A DNA stretch of 64,000 bases from Petaurus breviceps papuanus (taxonomy: Eukaryota > Chordata > Mammalia > Diprotodontia > Petauridae). Each line of letters begins with the position of its first letter. The stretch's first letter is position 1. A model generated the notes under the pieces. That model did no database searches and was not told the origin of the DNA. It saw nothing but the letters and a program-made list of their open reading frames with translations. The stretch is taken from contig JAMXIF010001164.1 of the NCBI GenBank assembly GCA_028583685.1, forward strand, positions 13,709,106 through 13,773,105. Direction: 5' to 3'. The translations under genes were made by a program, and so were the position numbers. Below, piece after piece: positions 12,215 to 22,299 of this stretch.

Positions 12215-12604
12215 TTACTTGGCTTTTGAGCTTTTTGCCACAGTAGGACTCTGATACCAGACAGGGGAGCTTCGTACCAAATGCTGGGGTTTTCTTAGCT
12301 GCTGAAGGTATTAATTGGGTGCCGTCTCTGAAACCTCCACACGTTCTGGCAAGCTGGGCACAAACAGGGGGAGGGGGACTGGGGTCAGCTCCCAGAGTGC
12401 GTGGGCTGATTACTGCCACCCTGCCAGGCGGTCCTCAGCTGAATTTTAGCTTCTTTGTGTCATTTTGTGGGTTCTGTAGCTCCAAAGTTTGTTCAGAGTC
12501 CCCTTTTACATGAATTGGAGATGGCGGGAACCAGATCCCAGCAGAAGCCCTGTTTCTACTCTGCCATCATGACTCTGCCCCTGTCCCTAGTAGTTTTAGA
12601 AAAA

Positions 12605-12870
12605 AATCTGATTTACCTAATTGGCTGGGGCCCCATTCAGGTTGCTTGGACCACTCACAGGGTGTGGTTGATCTTTGTTTTGAAGAGGACTCTGAAATCA
12701 GGGAAATGGTGACAAGAATTTGATTTGAATGGGGGGGGGTGGAGGGCTGTGCAAGGTTACTAGCCTCACTTTCTCCTTCAGAGCCAACTGGGTCCAGTGG
12801 CCAGATATTCATAAGGAGGAATGGAGATGGCCCAGGATGCAATGGGAGACCTTGGCCTTTTAGACTAAGG
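12605..12870 (-). mobile_element. RTE-derived non-autonomous element, copy A
   Basis: On the plus strand it reads ggccccattcaggttgct, ctcacagggtgtgg, tttgttttgaagaggactc, gatttgaatg, gtgcaagrt.accagcctcac and gggtccagtggccagat. Copy B at 13465-13650 has the same blocks. The ttgttttgaagaggac phrase is the reverse complement of an RTE 3' end, so the element is oriented on the minus strand. It lies only a few bases right of the HAL1 TSD. Confidence 0.6.
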
Positions 12871-13135
12871 CCTTTTCAGGTTCTTTGAGTGAGCTAACAC
12901 CCATTCAATGAATAGGCCTCTTTAAGAAGTGAGTCAAGAGGTTGTTGCTTTAATTAAGAAAAGATTCAAATGGGAGGGAAAGACTCTCAGAGTTGCTGGT
13001 CAAAAGAGAAACAGTTACTATTGACATTCACTCTGAGCCAGGAGGGCCCACAATAGAGCCACTAAGTGGAGCTTGGGCTGGGACCTATTGTGGTCCAATC
13101 TCTGAGCTCTAGAGTAAAATGGGTTTGAGTTTGGA

Positions 13136-13406
13136 AGGAAAGAAACAGAGAGAAAGAGAGAGTGAGGGAGAGGGAGAGAGAGAGGGAGAGGGAGGGAGGG
13201 AAGGAGGGAAGAAAGGAGGAAGGGAAGAAGGAAGGAAGGAGGGAAGAAGGAAGGAAGAAAGGAAGGAAGGAAGGAAGGAAGGAAGGAAGGAAGGAAGGAA
13301 GGAAGGAAGGAAGGAAGGAAGGAAGGAAGGAAGGAAAAGGAAGGAAGGAAGGAAGGAAGGAAGGAAGGAAGGAAGGAAGGAAGGAAGGAAGGAAGGAAGG
13401 AAGGAA
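13136..13406 (+). repeat. Polypurine tract with long (GGAA)n microsatellite
   Basis: After a GA/GGGA-rich entry (13136-13260) come two pure GGAA runs: 13261-13336 (19 units) and 13339-13406 (17 units). They are separated by an interruption reading AA. The opposite arm of the inverted repeat has only about three units at the same point. The long open frames through it (EGRKEGRKEG on plus, PSFLPSFLPS on minus) are artefacts of the repeat. Confidence 0.95.
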
Positions 13407-13464
13407 TCTATCCAGTAAACCCCAAGTTAAGTGGGCAACTTTGGCCATCAAAATGAGTTACCAA

Positions 13465-13650
13465 ACTGGCTAGGTCCCCATTCAGGCAGCTCAGACTACT
13501 CACAGGTTGTGCTTGTCCTTTGTTTTCAAAAAGAATCATGACATCAGGGAAATGAAGACATGACTGGCACCTGACTTTGATTTGAATGAAGGAGGACTGT
13601 GCAAGATCACCAGCCTCACTTTTCCCTCCAAAGCCAATGGAGCCTCCCCC
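13465..13650 (-). mobile_element. RTE-derived non-autonomous element, copy B
   Basis: It has the same block order as copy A: ccccattcaggcagctcaga, ctcacaggttgtgc, tcctttgttttcaaaaag, catgacatcagggaaatg, gatttgaatg and accagcctcac. It is truncated after about gccaatggagcc and passes into a C/T-rich stretch (13650-13690). It lies in the loop of the inverted repeat. Confidence 0.6.
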
Positions 13651-14062
13651 TCTCCTCTTCCTCTCACTCTCCCTTTCCTCTTCTCCAAAGGAATGTAAAT
13701 TTTGATGGCCATAAGCTGCCCATTTAACTTGGGGCTTAATGGCTAGATTCCTTCCTTCCTTCCAAACTCAAACACATTTTACTCTAGGGCCCAGAGATAG
13801 TACCACTGTAGGTCCCTGCCCAAGTACTACTTAGTGGCTATATTTTTGGCACTCTGTAATGCCATGCACAAGCAGCTTTCCAGAAGAATTCTACTGTGAA
13901 CAGCTTTTAAGGTTCTGATTACACAGTATAGTGAACACTCTATTTATTCCATAACAAATCAAAGCAAAACATTCACAGAAAATCAAGGTACAAGCATCTT
14001 ATATTAAAATGGTCACATAGTTTTCACCAAAGTTGTCACAATATTTGGAACAAAGAACAATC

Positions 14063-14205
14063 ATCTCAAAGTTCAACAGTCAAAGTCTTCCACTCATGGT
14101 GCAAAGTCTTAAGTTAACTCAATCAGTATCACAATATAATCTCAAAGTTCAATAGTCAGTCTTCCACTCATGGGGCAAAGACTTAAGTTAACTCAGTCAG
14201 TCACT
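14063..14205. repeat. Two-copy tandem repeat, period about 76 bp
   Basis: The block beginning atctcaaagttcaa, with tcttccactcatgg, gcaaag, cttaagttaactca and tcagt, starts at 14063 and again at 14139. The copies differ at a handful of sites and by a small indel. Confidence 0.85.
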
Positions 14206-14599
14206 TATTCAGCAGTCAATTACTAAGTATCATTAATCAATAAGTACAATAGAAAATACAGACCCTCCCCCCTCAAATCACCAGTAAACTACACTTTATC
14301 ATTACTCAGTACCCAGGGAATAATCTTTTCTTCTTGACTTGGAGCCAGTTCTCAAGATTCCATGGATACCCTTCCATGGTCCCAGATTCCACCTGAATTC
14401 ACCAGACTGTCACCTTGGTTCAATGGCAGACAGCCCCCAGTTCCTTGTCCAACTCTCTGGGTAGGTCCTGCTCCACATTGAAGTTCACAGGATCTGGTCC
14501 ATGTCAGATCCTTCACAATTTCTGCTCCAGGGAATTCAAGGTGCAACCAAGCCACAAACAAAGTCTCAGCAACCCAGTCATGCTTCCTCAGTCACCTGA

Positions 14600-14662
14600 G
14601 CTCATGGCTCCTGGCTCCAGGCCCCTGGCTCCTGGCTCCAGGCTCCTGGCTTTGGGCTGCCA
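14600..14662. repeat. Short imperfect tandem of ctggctccagg
   Basis: Repeated ggctcctggctccagg-type units lie within the GC-richer part of the LTR-like fossil. Both strands give low-complexity open frames here (GSRPLAPGSRLLALG and its reverse). Confidence 0.8.
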
Positions 14663-15268
14663 TTCAGAAGAAGCTCCACAACAACAAGTTCTCAGGAAAT
14701 TCTGGCTTAGTTCTCCATTCTCTCTTCTGTAGCTGCTCTGCCACCAGATACTGGTCTCAAGAAATTCTGACTGTACCTCTCTGGGGCTTTTCCTTATATA
14801 CACCAATCATTAGCTTCCTGTTTAAGCCAACCCCTTCCTGTTACATCAGCAACAGGAGACAGGAGTTCATATCTTCTTTTCCCTCAAGAGGCTTGATCAG
14901 TTACTAAGTGCTATGTACCTGCTACCTTTGCCAACACAAAGGGATCTTCAAATTCAAATTACATTACCATTACAACAACTAGATCAATTTCTCCTGCACC
15001 AAGTAAAGTAGCTTGTGAACGTATACACATTGGTACTGAGAAGGAAAAGCAATGAGCTGAAAAACCAGCAAATGCACTTAATAGGTATCAGCCCAATGAT
15101 TTCTGGCAGACTTTATGGGGACTAAAATCTCAGATCAACTAACACTATTACAAAATTTACTTGTGTGTAAAAAGAGTATTTCCACTTCTTTCACATCCTG
15201 AATATGGAACAAGAATTTATACCCTAACCCAGTCAAACCCCCTCCCACCGCTGTCCCTTCTCCCATTG

Positions 15269-15425
15269 ACTGGTAGGTGGCTTACAATCTGAGCATGAAA
15301 TCTCCTCCAATGATAAGGAACAAAGAAGCACCCCTAACTCTCAGTGGCTGGGAGGAAGGCTTACAGTCTGAGCACAGAATCTCCTCCAATGATGAGGAAC
15401 AAAGAAATAGGTAATAGCCAATCCA
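15269..15425. repeat. Two-copy tandem repeat, period about 79 bp
   Basis: A unit starting ggcttacartctgagca, with aatctcctccaatgat and aggaacaaagaa, occurs at 15279 and again at 15358. The two copies differ at a few sites. The surrounding 15000-15720 shows no gene and no repeat family I can name. Confidence 0.85.
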
Positions 15426-15719
15426 AAAGTACCCATTCTTATTTGCAAATGCCAAAGTGAAAAAGGGGGAAGTGCTCTAAGAGATTCCTAAAATTCCTGA
15501 AGGGCTAAAGACTGTTTGACAGCAAGAGAAAGGGGGAAGGTTCCTAGGTTGTGTAATTTCTTAGGAAACCCAGGACTCAGGTCTGTCCAGTCTTACAAAA
15601 ATCTGTCTCTGGTTTTAAGATATCTCTTTCCCTTCTGAGCAGTCTTTTAATGAGTCTTCACAAAGGTGCAGAGAGAGAGTGTACCCCATTCCCAAGGAAG
15701 GCTTTTATTGCATCTTTTT

Positions 15720-15895
15720 TAGTTAAGGTACACTTTTTCAGCAATAGTTAGATTTGCATGGTATATTACCTTGGCCTGCATCTTGAGCTCCTTTACTTAT
15801 CAAAATATGTTCTATTCCCTCCTACGGTTTCTAGTTGGGCACAGAACAGTCTCATATTATTTGAATTTCTATTATTTTATATCTAAATGTCTTTC
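15720..15895. other. Unassigned sequence
   Basis: No gene or named repeat was seen. Confidence 0.35.
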
Positions 15896-15899
15896 TCCC

Positions 15900-16860
15900 T
15901 ATCACTTTTGAATTTGTTGTCATTGTATTTGTTCAAAGTAACTACTTGGGATTTGCATCAAAAGTGTTTATTTTTCTTTTTGTTTTATCTTATCTTCTAG
16001 TCTATGAATTCTTTCCATCCATATTTTGCATTCTATGTTCAGAATTTCTGGGTCATTTTCTTGTATTATTTCTTGTTATATAGTAGTCAGTTTTTTTAAC
16101 ATGTTATGTTCTTACGGGAAACCTACAACCTTTAAGTTATTTCTATGCAATCAATATATTTTTCTTCTATGGAGATCATAATTTTCTTTAATATTATTGC
16201 TTTTTCCTTCTCTTTCATACAGTAATTTACTTCAATGTACTTAAATTTCAATTAAGTTTTGTCTTTTCTTTGATGAGATTTGCTGCTGTGGTTTGAGTTT
16301 AGTTTTTCCACTCTGCCTATTATTTTCCTTGTGCAATTCTTAAATTTTGTTTTCACATGTTTATTTATTTTTTAAGTCACTTAGGAACATCATGCTCTGA
16401 TTCTAAAAGCTCTTGGAAATTGAGTCTTCTTTTTCATCATTTATTGATTCATTTTATTATCTTACAATTTGGACTCTCTTAGCTGGTCTGGAAGTCATAC
16501 TCTGTTCTCTTATTAATTTCTTCTCTTTTGAGTTATCTTCTTATTTGACTCAAGGTTTAAAAATGAGATTTCTTCCAACAAGAATCTTAGGTAATTTCAG
16601 AATTTTCCTTATATTCTTCCTCAAACTGCTCACTTTCTGACTCCTTCCCCTTTGTGGTTTTCCTGGAGGCCATACCTCAAAGCTGTCTCAGCTTCCTCCC
16701 ATAATGGACAATTAATATTTTGTGGGCCTTTGTCTCTATCCCATTTGACTTCTAGGGACATACAACTAGCCCTAGCAGGATGCTTGTCCCCTTTCCCTAA
16801 ATCCTTGCAGAGTTCTACATATTCTGGTGTTCTGTCCTAGGCCTTCTGGTTCCTCAGTTC
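15900..16860 (-). mobile_element. Decayed L1/HAL1 ORF1-region relic (tentative)
   Basis: The region is T-rich on the plus strand. Its phrases are in the same order as the HAL1 ORF1 at 11500-11650: ttctgggtcattttcttgta, then a ttatttcttg segment, then aacctttaagttatttctatg. These correspond to the HAL1 phrases ending atcagggcaattttcctgg and aataatttttaaattttctc. Divergence is great and no frame survives. I assign it by order of matches only. Confidence 0.4.
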
Positions 16861-17374
16861 TCTGAGTTCTAATAGAGCGCAGAGTACTCTCATGTTTCAG
16901 ACACAGTCAGAACTTTTGCATTTCAGTTTTTCAATGCACTTGTAATAGGGAATGACTGAATTGACATCTATTATTTGTGAATGAGTTGGTTTGTACAGTT
17001 TTATTAGAGTGTGACTAGTTGCTAAGTGAGCTGATTAACAGATAGAAATTAGCCTTTTTTTTTTTTCACTTTGTATATCCTGTTTTTACCTCAGTGTTTT
17101 GGTAACTTAAATTTTAGAGCAATATCAAATCCTTTATCTCTTGCACACGATTCCTATTTTGGAGCTGTTTTAGAGGTCATGAAGGAGGTTCATAGTGTTG
17201 ATTATATGACCTGGAAACCTCAGGAAGTTCATGAAGTTATCATGTCAAATGATTGACTTATTAAACTTTCTCATATTCTAACCATTAATTCTAAGTGCTG
17301 ACCCTATGCAGTCAAAAGTCTAATAAGTCTCCATTCCCAAAGTAAGATCCCATCAGAGTCCCTTCCCATTGCTG

Positions 17375-17890
17375 TTGTTCATCCTTCATTTGTGAATAGG
17401 ACCAATGATATCACAGAGTAATGTTTTGACTCGTGAGTGAATTGGATGTAAGTCAGGTGGAGGTGAACAAAGTCATCCCCTTCATCTTATTTACAGTCAT
17501 TTCGGTCCAGTGGCAAGACAGAAATTCAAGATGACTAGAAATTGTACAGGATGCAGAGGATAACATTGGCATCTCTGATTTCTAATCAAGCTCTAGGAGA
17601 GCTTACTTCAGTCATCTTCATGGCTGTTGGAACAAATTGTTCTCATCTACGAAATCTTCACATGCTTGGGGTATATACCCCCCAACTCACCAAAGGATTT
17701 GTGACTCATTGGTTATCTTCAACCCAATTTAGTCCATTGAGGGAGACTTTTTTATTGGGGTGGGACTACAGTGCATGCTATAGCTTCTTTGAACCTCAGT
17801 TGGGTGCCAGGCAAACACAAAATGTGGATGAGCAGCCCTAAAATGGGATCAAGCAAGCACTCACAAGAAAGGTTCTAGTTCTCCCTGAAT
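17375..17890 (-). mobile_element. RTE-derived non-autonomous element, copy C
   Basis: The plus strand opens with an inverted RTE 3' end (gttgttcatccttcatttgt...aggaccaatgatatcac). It continues through gaattggatgtaag, gtccagtggcaagaca, caggatgcagaggataac, gttggaacaaattgttctca, cacatgcttggggta, ccattgagggagact, gtggatgagcagcc and aaaggttctagttctcc. It joins an RTE tail to leader-like sequence without the coding region, as expected for a non-autonomous RTE partner. The open frame 17542-17841 inside it has no protein family match. Confidence 0.6.
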
Positions 17891-18085
17891 ACCCCATACC
17901 ACCTTCCCATTATTTACTTATCATCAGTCTGACAGTCTTAAAAACTAATTTGAGTGACAATATTGAGTTTGAACTCACTTTATTAATATGTGAAATACCT
18001 CTCTCAGTGTAAGAATTTCTCAGTGTGAAATTCTCTTCATTATGGAGTTCACAACCCAGAAAGTAGTATGAAGTCTATAGACATT

Positions 18086-18255
18086 AAGAACTTGCCTATA
18101 GGGGTGGCTAAGTGGCACAGTGAATAGAGCACCAGCCCTGGAGTTCAGATCTGGCCTCATACACTTAACCCAAAAAATACTAGCCGTGTGACCTTGGGCA
18201 AGTCACTTAACCCCAATTGCCCTCCAAAAAGAAAAAAAAAAAGAACTTACCTATA
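18086..18255 (+). mobile_element. tRNA-derived SINE with TSD
   Basis: The body is 18101-18240. It has an A box in ggctaagtggcacagtgaat, a degenerate B box, a gtgtgaccttgggcaagtca core and an A-rich tail. The flanking duplication aagaacttrcctata (18086-18100 and 18241-18255) matches at 14 of 15 bases. The body is internally shortened compared with the copy at 54784-54945, losing part of the tcaggaggacctgag segment. Confidence 0.85.
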
Positions 18256-18679
18256 TTCACATAGCTAGCTAGAAAGAGACAAAGTTGGGATTTGAACCCA
18301 GATTTTTCTGACTCAAAATGTAGTCCTTTATCTATTATATCAAACTTTTTTTTATCAGTATATATCTAAAATATGTTCAATAGCTACTACTGGCTTCATT
18401 CTTAATTCTACCTTTCAAGTAACTTAAAAAAAAAATCCCTAGCATCCCAAGTCACAGCACTAGACATTGTGTAGTATAAAAAAGCATTACAAGGTCTGGT
18501 TCTTGCCCTTAGGAAATGTATACTCTCTACATAAAATAAATATTCAAAAAATTAATAAACTGCACAAGACTTCTATGCCTCATGAGTTGGTCTATTGACC
18601 TTCCATCATATGGAAAATACAGTAGATACAACATGTGTATTTTCATTGTCCATGACAAAAAAAGAAAACCTTTTTTATA

Positions 18680-18850
18680 AGGCAGCATGGAAGAGTAGGG
18701 GGAGTCAGCATGCCATGATAAATAAAGAGCTGCTTTCAGAGTTGGGTGACATGGACTCAAATTTCAACTCTGATGTATAAGGTCAGCTTAACTGAGGAAA
18801 GTCATTTAAACTCTCAGTGCCCTCAAGCAATTTGTTAAGGCTGTACATTA
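18680..18850 (+). repeat. MIR-type remnant
   Basis: It has gcagcatggaagag, ggtgacatggactcaaattt and gaaagtcatttaaactctcag in MIR order. It is highly diverged. Confidence 0.5.
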
Positions 18851-18959
18851 CATTGCAGTTGACAATTAGCATAGGAAAAGGGAGACTTTTTCCTGGGTAG
18901 ATTCCCATGGAGATGATACCACAGACCTACAACAGCAAAACAACAATAGAAACAACTAA

Positions 18960-19125
18960 GTATACTGAAGAAAGTTCTGATCTTTCAGTCAGGAAATACC
19001 TGGGTTCCCATCCTTCCTCACACATTTCCCAGGTATATTACCATGGACAAGTCATCCAGCCTGACTGATCATCAGTTGCTTTTCTTTTTCATTAGTAATA
19101 AGGGCATAAGAATTTTTAACATAAA
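18960..19125 (+). repeat. MIR-type remnant
   Basis: The phrases tcaggaaatacctgggttcc, accatggacaagtcatccag and tgatcatcagttgc follow MIR order. Confidence 0.5.
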
Positions 19126-19139
19126 ATATTGAGAAGACT

Positions 19140-19350
19140 AAATGAAATTTTCTACATGTTTTATTATGTATGTAATATGTACTTAACATATATATTTATT
19201 CATATTTTATGAAATATGTTTATATATTTATATTTCTACACATTATATATAAATCATTGTATACTTGAATACCATATTTAATAAAATATATAGAAAATTT
19301 CATTTAGTCTTCACAATCCTATATAGACTCATATATACATATACATTCAC
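19140..19350. repeat. AT-rich low-complexity tract
   Basis: It is dominated by tatatttatatt and atatatacatat words. Confidence 0.7.
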
Positions 19351-20219
19351 TAAAACAGATGTGAAGAGCTATAAAAACATTTCCCTTTATTTTTCTTGTG
19401 ATATGTCTCCAAACATAACCTTTTGGAATGGAGCACCATTATCATTCAATCACACCAACATGAGTTAAGGCCAGGAAGAAATGCTGGGGCACTGACCCTC
19501 CACTCCATAGTTAAGCATTCACAACTGACAAGCTAGAGAAACCATAATTAAAATGATAACTACCAATTTTCCATGAAAAAGCTTTATTCTTGTTTAGTGA
19601 TTTAAGATTCTCATGATTAAGCATGAGAAGATAGTCAAGTATTTTTTTTAATTCTCTGTGTCTTATCTCCCCTTTTCTGTACTCTTCTCCTTAATCATTC
19701 TTTTCTTCCCTTAGCTTCTCTAATTTTTTTTTTAGTCCCTTTCACTATTGCCTTTCTTTTCTCTCCTAGGGATGAAAATGATAACTGTGGAGAGTGAATT
19801 TTAAATTGGCAGTGACTATTTAGCTCATGATCATCCCATTCAATTAATCAGTCCTCAAAGTAAATTAATTAATCATGCGGTTGCTGAGGTTAAGGAAAGT
19901 AAATCTTGTAAGGAGAAGGGCTCATGAGGTGTTTCTCATTAAAAGTGAACTTCATGTCAAGTTCATTTTTCTACAACTAGCCTGTGAAAAAAATTTTATA
20001 TTGATTCACCTCTATGTCAGTGGCCAATATTGGTATATTCTGTCTTAATACTGTCCACTCCTGTATTCATGTTTGTTTTGGTAAGCAAACATTTAAAACT
20101 CCAGGAGTGGGGGAGGAGGGATTCCGAGAAATCTCTAAACTTTTATATTTCACCAGCGAAAAACTGAAAATGAAATGAGGTTAAATGATTTGCCCAAGAC
20201 TGTACAGCAAAGTAAGTGA

Positions 20220-20345
20220 ATGAATGAAGCATGTATTAAATACTATGTGAAAAGCTCTGTCTTAAATACTGGAGATACCAAAAGAAAAGTAAGGCAGACA
20301 GTTCTCAAAGAACCCACATACTAATGAGACACAACAAATATGGAA
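20220..20345 (+). repeat. Ancient dispersed repeat fragment
   Basis: It resembles a marsupial and mammal-wide repeat that usually reads cattta ttaagcacctactatgtg...ctggggatacaaa. Here the blocks are gcatgtattaaatactatgtg and atactggagataccaaaaga. Related pieces lie at 24405, 25990, 46680 and 61860. I could not assign a family name. Confidence 0.45.
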
Positions 20346-20349
20346 GATT

Positions 20350-21190
20350 TCACTTACAAGTTAGAGGATAAGGTTTCATTGTCCTCAGGGCACAGCAGCA
20401 AAGCATCAAGTAATGGCTCGTCTTTAATGTTATTCCCACTGATAAAAAATCATGTCAGTTTCTAATGTTGATTTGACAATAGGTTGGAAGCATGGCTTTT
20501 AGCTTCAAGGTCCTGGGTTGGCTCCATCAGGGTCTTAGTGGACATGGCCTTGTTACTTCAGCTAGCCTGACTTGACTGCATTGTGAGTAGCACTTGGTTG
20601 GCAGAAGATGGCTGTGAAGGTTTAGATGCAAGAAGACCAATGGTCCAGGGGTTCTGCCATCCTTAGGGCGTATGTGTTTCTCTGCCAGTTGGTAACTGTT
20701 GGCCAGGACCTTTGCTGGTGGTAATGAGGAAGGTGAGCCTTTTCACCATAATGATTTCTCCTCTCAATGATTGAGGCAGGTATTAGATTGGAAGCAGTTC
20801 TGTATCCACAGGGGTCAGAGGGAAGATGGTGGTCAAAGTGATAGTCAGAATCTGACCTGGTGGGCACATGCTGCATCCTGTCTCTCCCTTAGAATGCCTC
20901 ACTACTTTAGCTAACTTGGCTCACTTTTCCAGTGGAAATGAAAGATTTGGGTTTCTTGAGCCAGGCCCCTTGGCTCTGAATTTGATATCCCCTCCATGAA
21001 ATTACTTGAAAAGATGATAACAAACTAGGATCTTCCTGCCACCTTCTAAACAAAAGAGTATAAAGGTTTTTACCTCTCTGTTTTCTCCTGTCTCTAGGAA
21101 TTCAATTGATTTTGACTCATTAATCTTCATTTACTTATTAAGAATTTTGATAGTCAGATGGTCATAGATTAACAGCTCTAAAGAGCCTGA
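20350..21190. other. Unassigned GC-richer segment
   Basis: This is less AT-rich than its surroundings. A short minus-strand open frame (20876-20622) has no recognisable domain. No exon structure was found. Confidence 0.35.
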
Positions 21191-21194
21191 GAAG

Positions 21195-21560
21195 TGATAT
21201 AGTTTAGAGATGTTGAACTCAAGGTCTGCAGGCCCACTTGGCCAGCAAAACTTCCAGTGTGGCCTGAACCAGACATAAAGCTAGTAAGTAATAGAAAAAA
21301 AAAAACACAGCTGAGGGAAGCATATATCCCCAAATACACTGTGGAGGATACCCCAAACTCCAGATCCTTGCAACTGTACTGATACAACAATGTCCCACAA
21401 TGTCCCACATGTTTTGGTTAAGAAATAGTGAAAGGCTTCCTTTCTCAGACATCAAAACTCCAAATTCTTTTTTTCCATACTCAGAGGGGCTGGTTGTTGG
21501 TCCCAGGCATTGAATGTTGAACTCCGCAGGGCTATGTTCCACTCACACTGCCATAATTCA
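21195..21560. repeat. Possible DNA-transposon (hAT-like) remnant
   Basis: A segment reading gttgaactcaaggtctgcag...gtggcctgaaccag resembles the ends of hAT-type non-autonomous elements that I recall from marsupials. A related gttgaactccgcagg phrase lies near 21517, but in direct orientation, whereas hAT ends should be inverted. No transposase is present. Confidence 0.25.
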
Positions 21561-22109
21561 GTCTGCCTGCCTTGCTCTACTAACATGCTAGAAAAATGGA
21601 AAAATCAGAAAGGGAATCTGAAGGCTGACCCTTTGATGAACTTTGATGACTGAAGCCCCTTGTTGAGTAACCAGTTTCAATGAAAGGATATCGAATTTAA
21701 TAAGATTCTAAATTTGCATAACAGTAATCCATATCACTTAAATTTTCCTTTTGACATTTTCATGCACTTTAAAAAATGAATCCTAATTATGCATGCTATA
21801 CTGGTCTACATAATATGAATTTACTTGTGTGCACATTTGCATTATCTTCATTTTAAGGGTGCCTATGATTAATATTAGTCACCAATTTATACTGCTCACT
21901 GCCTCAATAAGGTTTGCAATCATTTTTATTTGAGGTATTATGACCTACCTTACAAAGGGAAACTCAGTTCAGAGAAGGCATGATTATAAAAAGGTTACTT
22001 CACTATCATTTAAAGAATTTTGAGTACACACAAAAGGAAAAGTATTAATATAGTTTGTTTTTTTTTTAATTAAAGAGCTCAATACATTTGGGGGAGCATC
22101 CTCACGGAC

Positions 22110-22280
22110 TGATAATATATAACAACATGTTAAAGAAGGAAGAAGGATCAGGCATCATAAAACCTACATTCTATCCTCAGCTTGTTTCTGGCTAAGAATG
22201 TGGCCTTTGGAAAGGCAACACATTTTTCTAGGCCTCTAATTCCTCATATGAAAAATGAATCAGTTGGTGTGCCTGGTTTC
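22110..22280 (+). repeat. MIR-type remnant
   Basis: Weak MIR order: cctacattctatcctcagc, a gtggcctttggaaaggcaac core, and tctaggcctctaattcctca. Confidence 0.45.
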
Positions 22281-22299
22281 TCTGTTTCTTTTTCAATCT

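Larger units (their letters stand above)
9947..12598 (-). mobile_element. Full-length HAL1 (half-L1) LINE with 10-bp TSD
   Basis: The body runs from 12588 (5' end, with gggacaggggcagag...atggcagagtag) to 9957 (short A-rich tail ataaaaaacaaa). It is flanked by a perfect AGTAGTTTTA duplication at 9947-9956 and 12589-12598. In order it has a GC-richer 5' UTR (about 12588-12215), a single L1 ORF1-type reading region (12214-11127) and a purine-rich 3' UTR (11126-9957). It has no ORF2. L1-like 5' and 3' ends with ORF1 only, in about 2.63 kb, is the HAL1 architecture. HAL1s are presumed to be mobilised by L1 ORF2p. Confidence 0.85.
13061..13851. repeat. Inverted repeat with unequal GGAA insert
   Basis: The left arm (13061-13451, interrupted by the purine tract) reads gccactaagtgg, gggacctattgtgg, ctctagagtaaaatgg, gtttgagtttggaaggaa, then ccccaagttaagtggg and ggccatcaaaat. 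The right arm (13701-13851) has the same blocks in the same order on the opposite strand: attttgatggccat, cccatttaacttgggg, ccttccttccttcc, aaactcaaac, attttactctaggg. By eye the arms are about 80-85% identical. RTE-derived copy B and a pyrimidine-rich stretch lie between them. Confidence 0.8.
13880..14970 (-). mobile_element. LTR-like fossil of unassigned family (tentative)
   Basis: Read on the minus strand there is an ATTGG CCAAT-type motif near 14807, a TATA-type box (tatataagg, about 14793-14801), a long GC-richer transcribed-looking segment and an AATAAA near 13945. This order suggests a retroviral-type LTR or another promoter-bearing repeat. The TATA to poly(A) spacing is long for an LTR, and the ends are not fixed. 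It is a broken fossil and the family is unknown. Confidence 0.3.

Noticed and set aside
13062-13473. Long repetitive open frames on both strands (EGRKEGRKEG and PSFLPSFLPS types)
   Set aside because: They are read-through of the GGAA microsatellite, which has no stop codon in several frames; composition alone explains them.
21195-21560. Intact hAT transposon
   Set aside because: Only end-like phrases are present, and they are in direct rather than inverted orientation. There is no transposase and no confirmed 8-bp duplication, so it is kept only as a weak remnant call.
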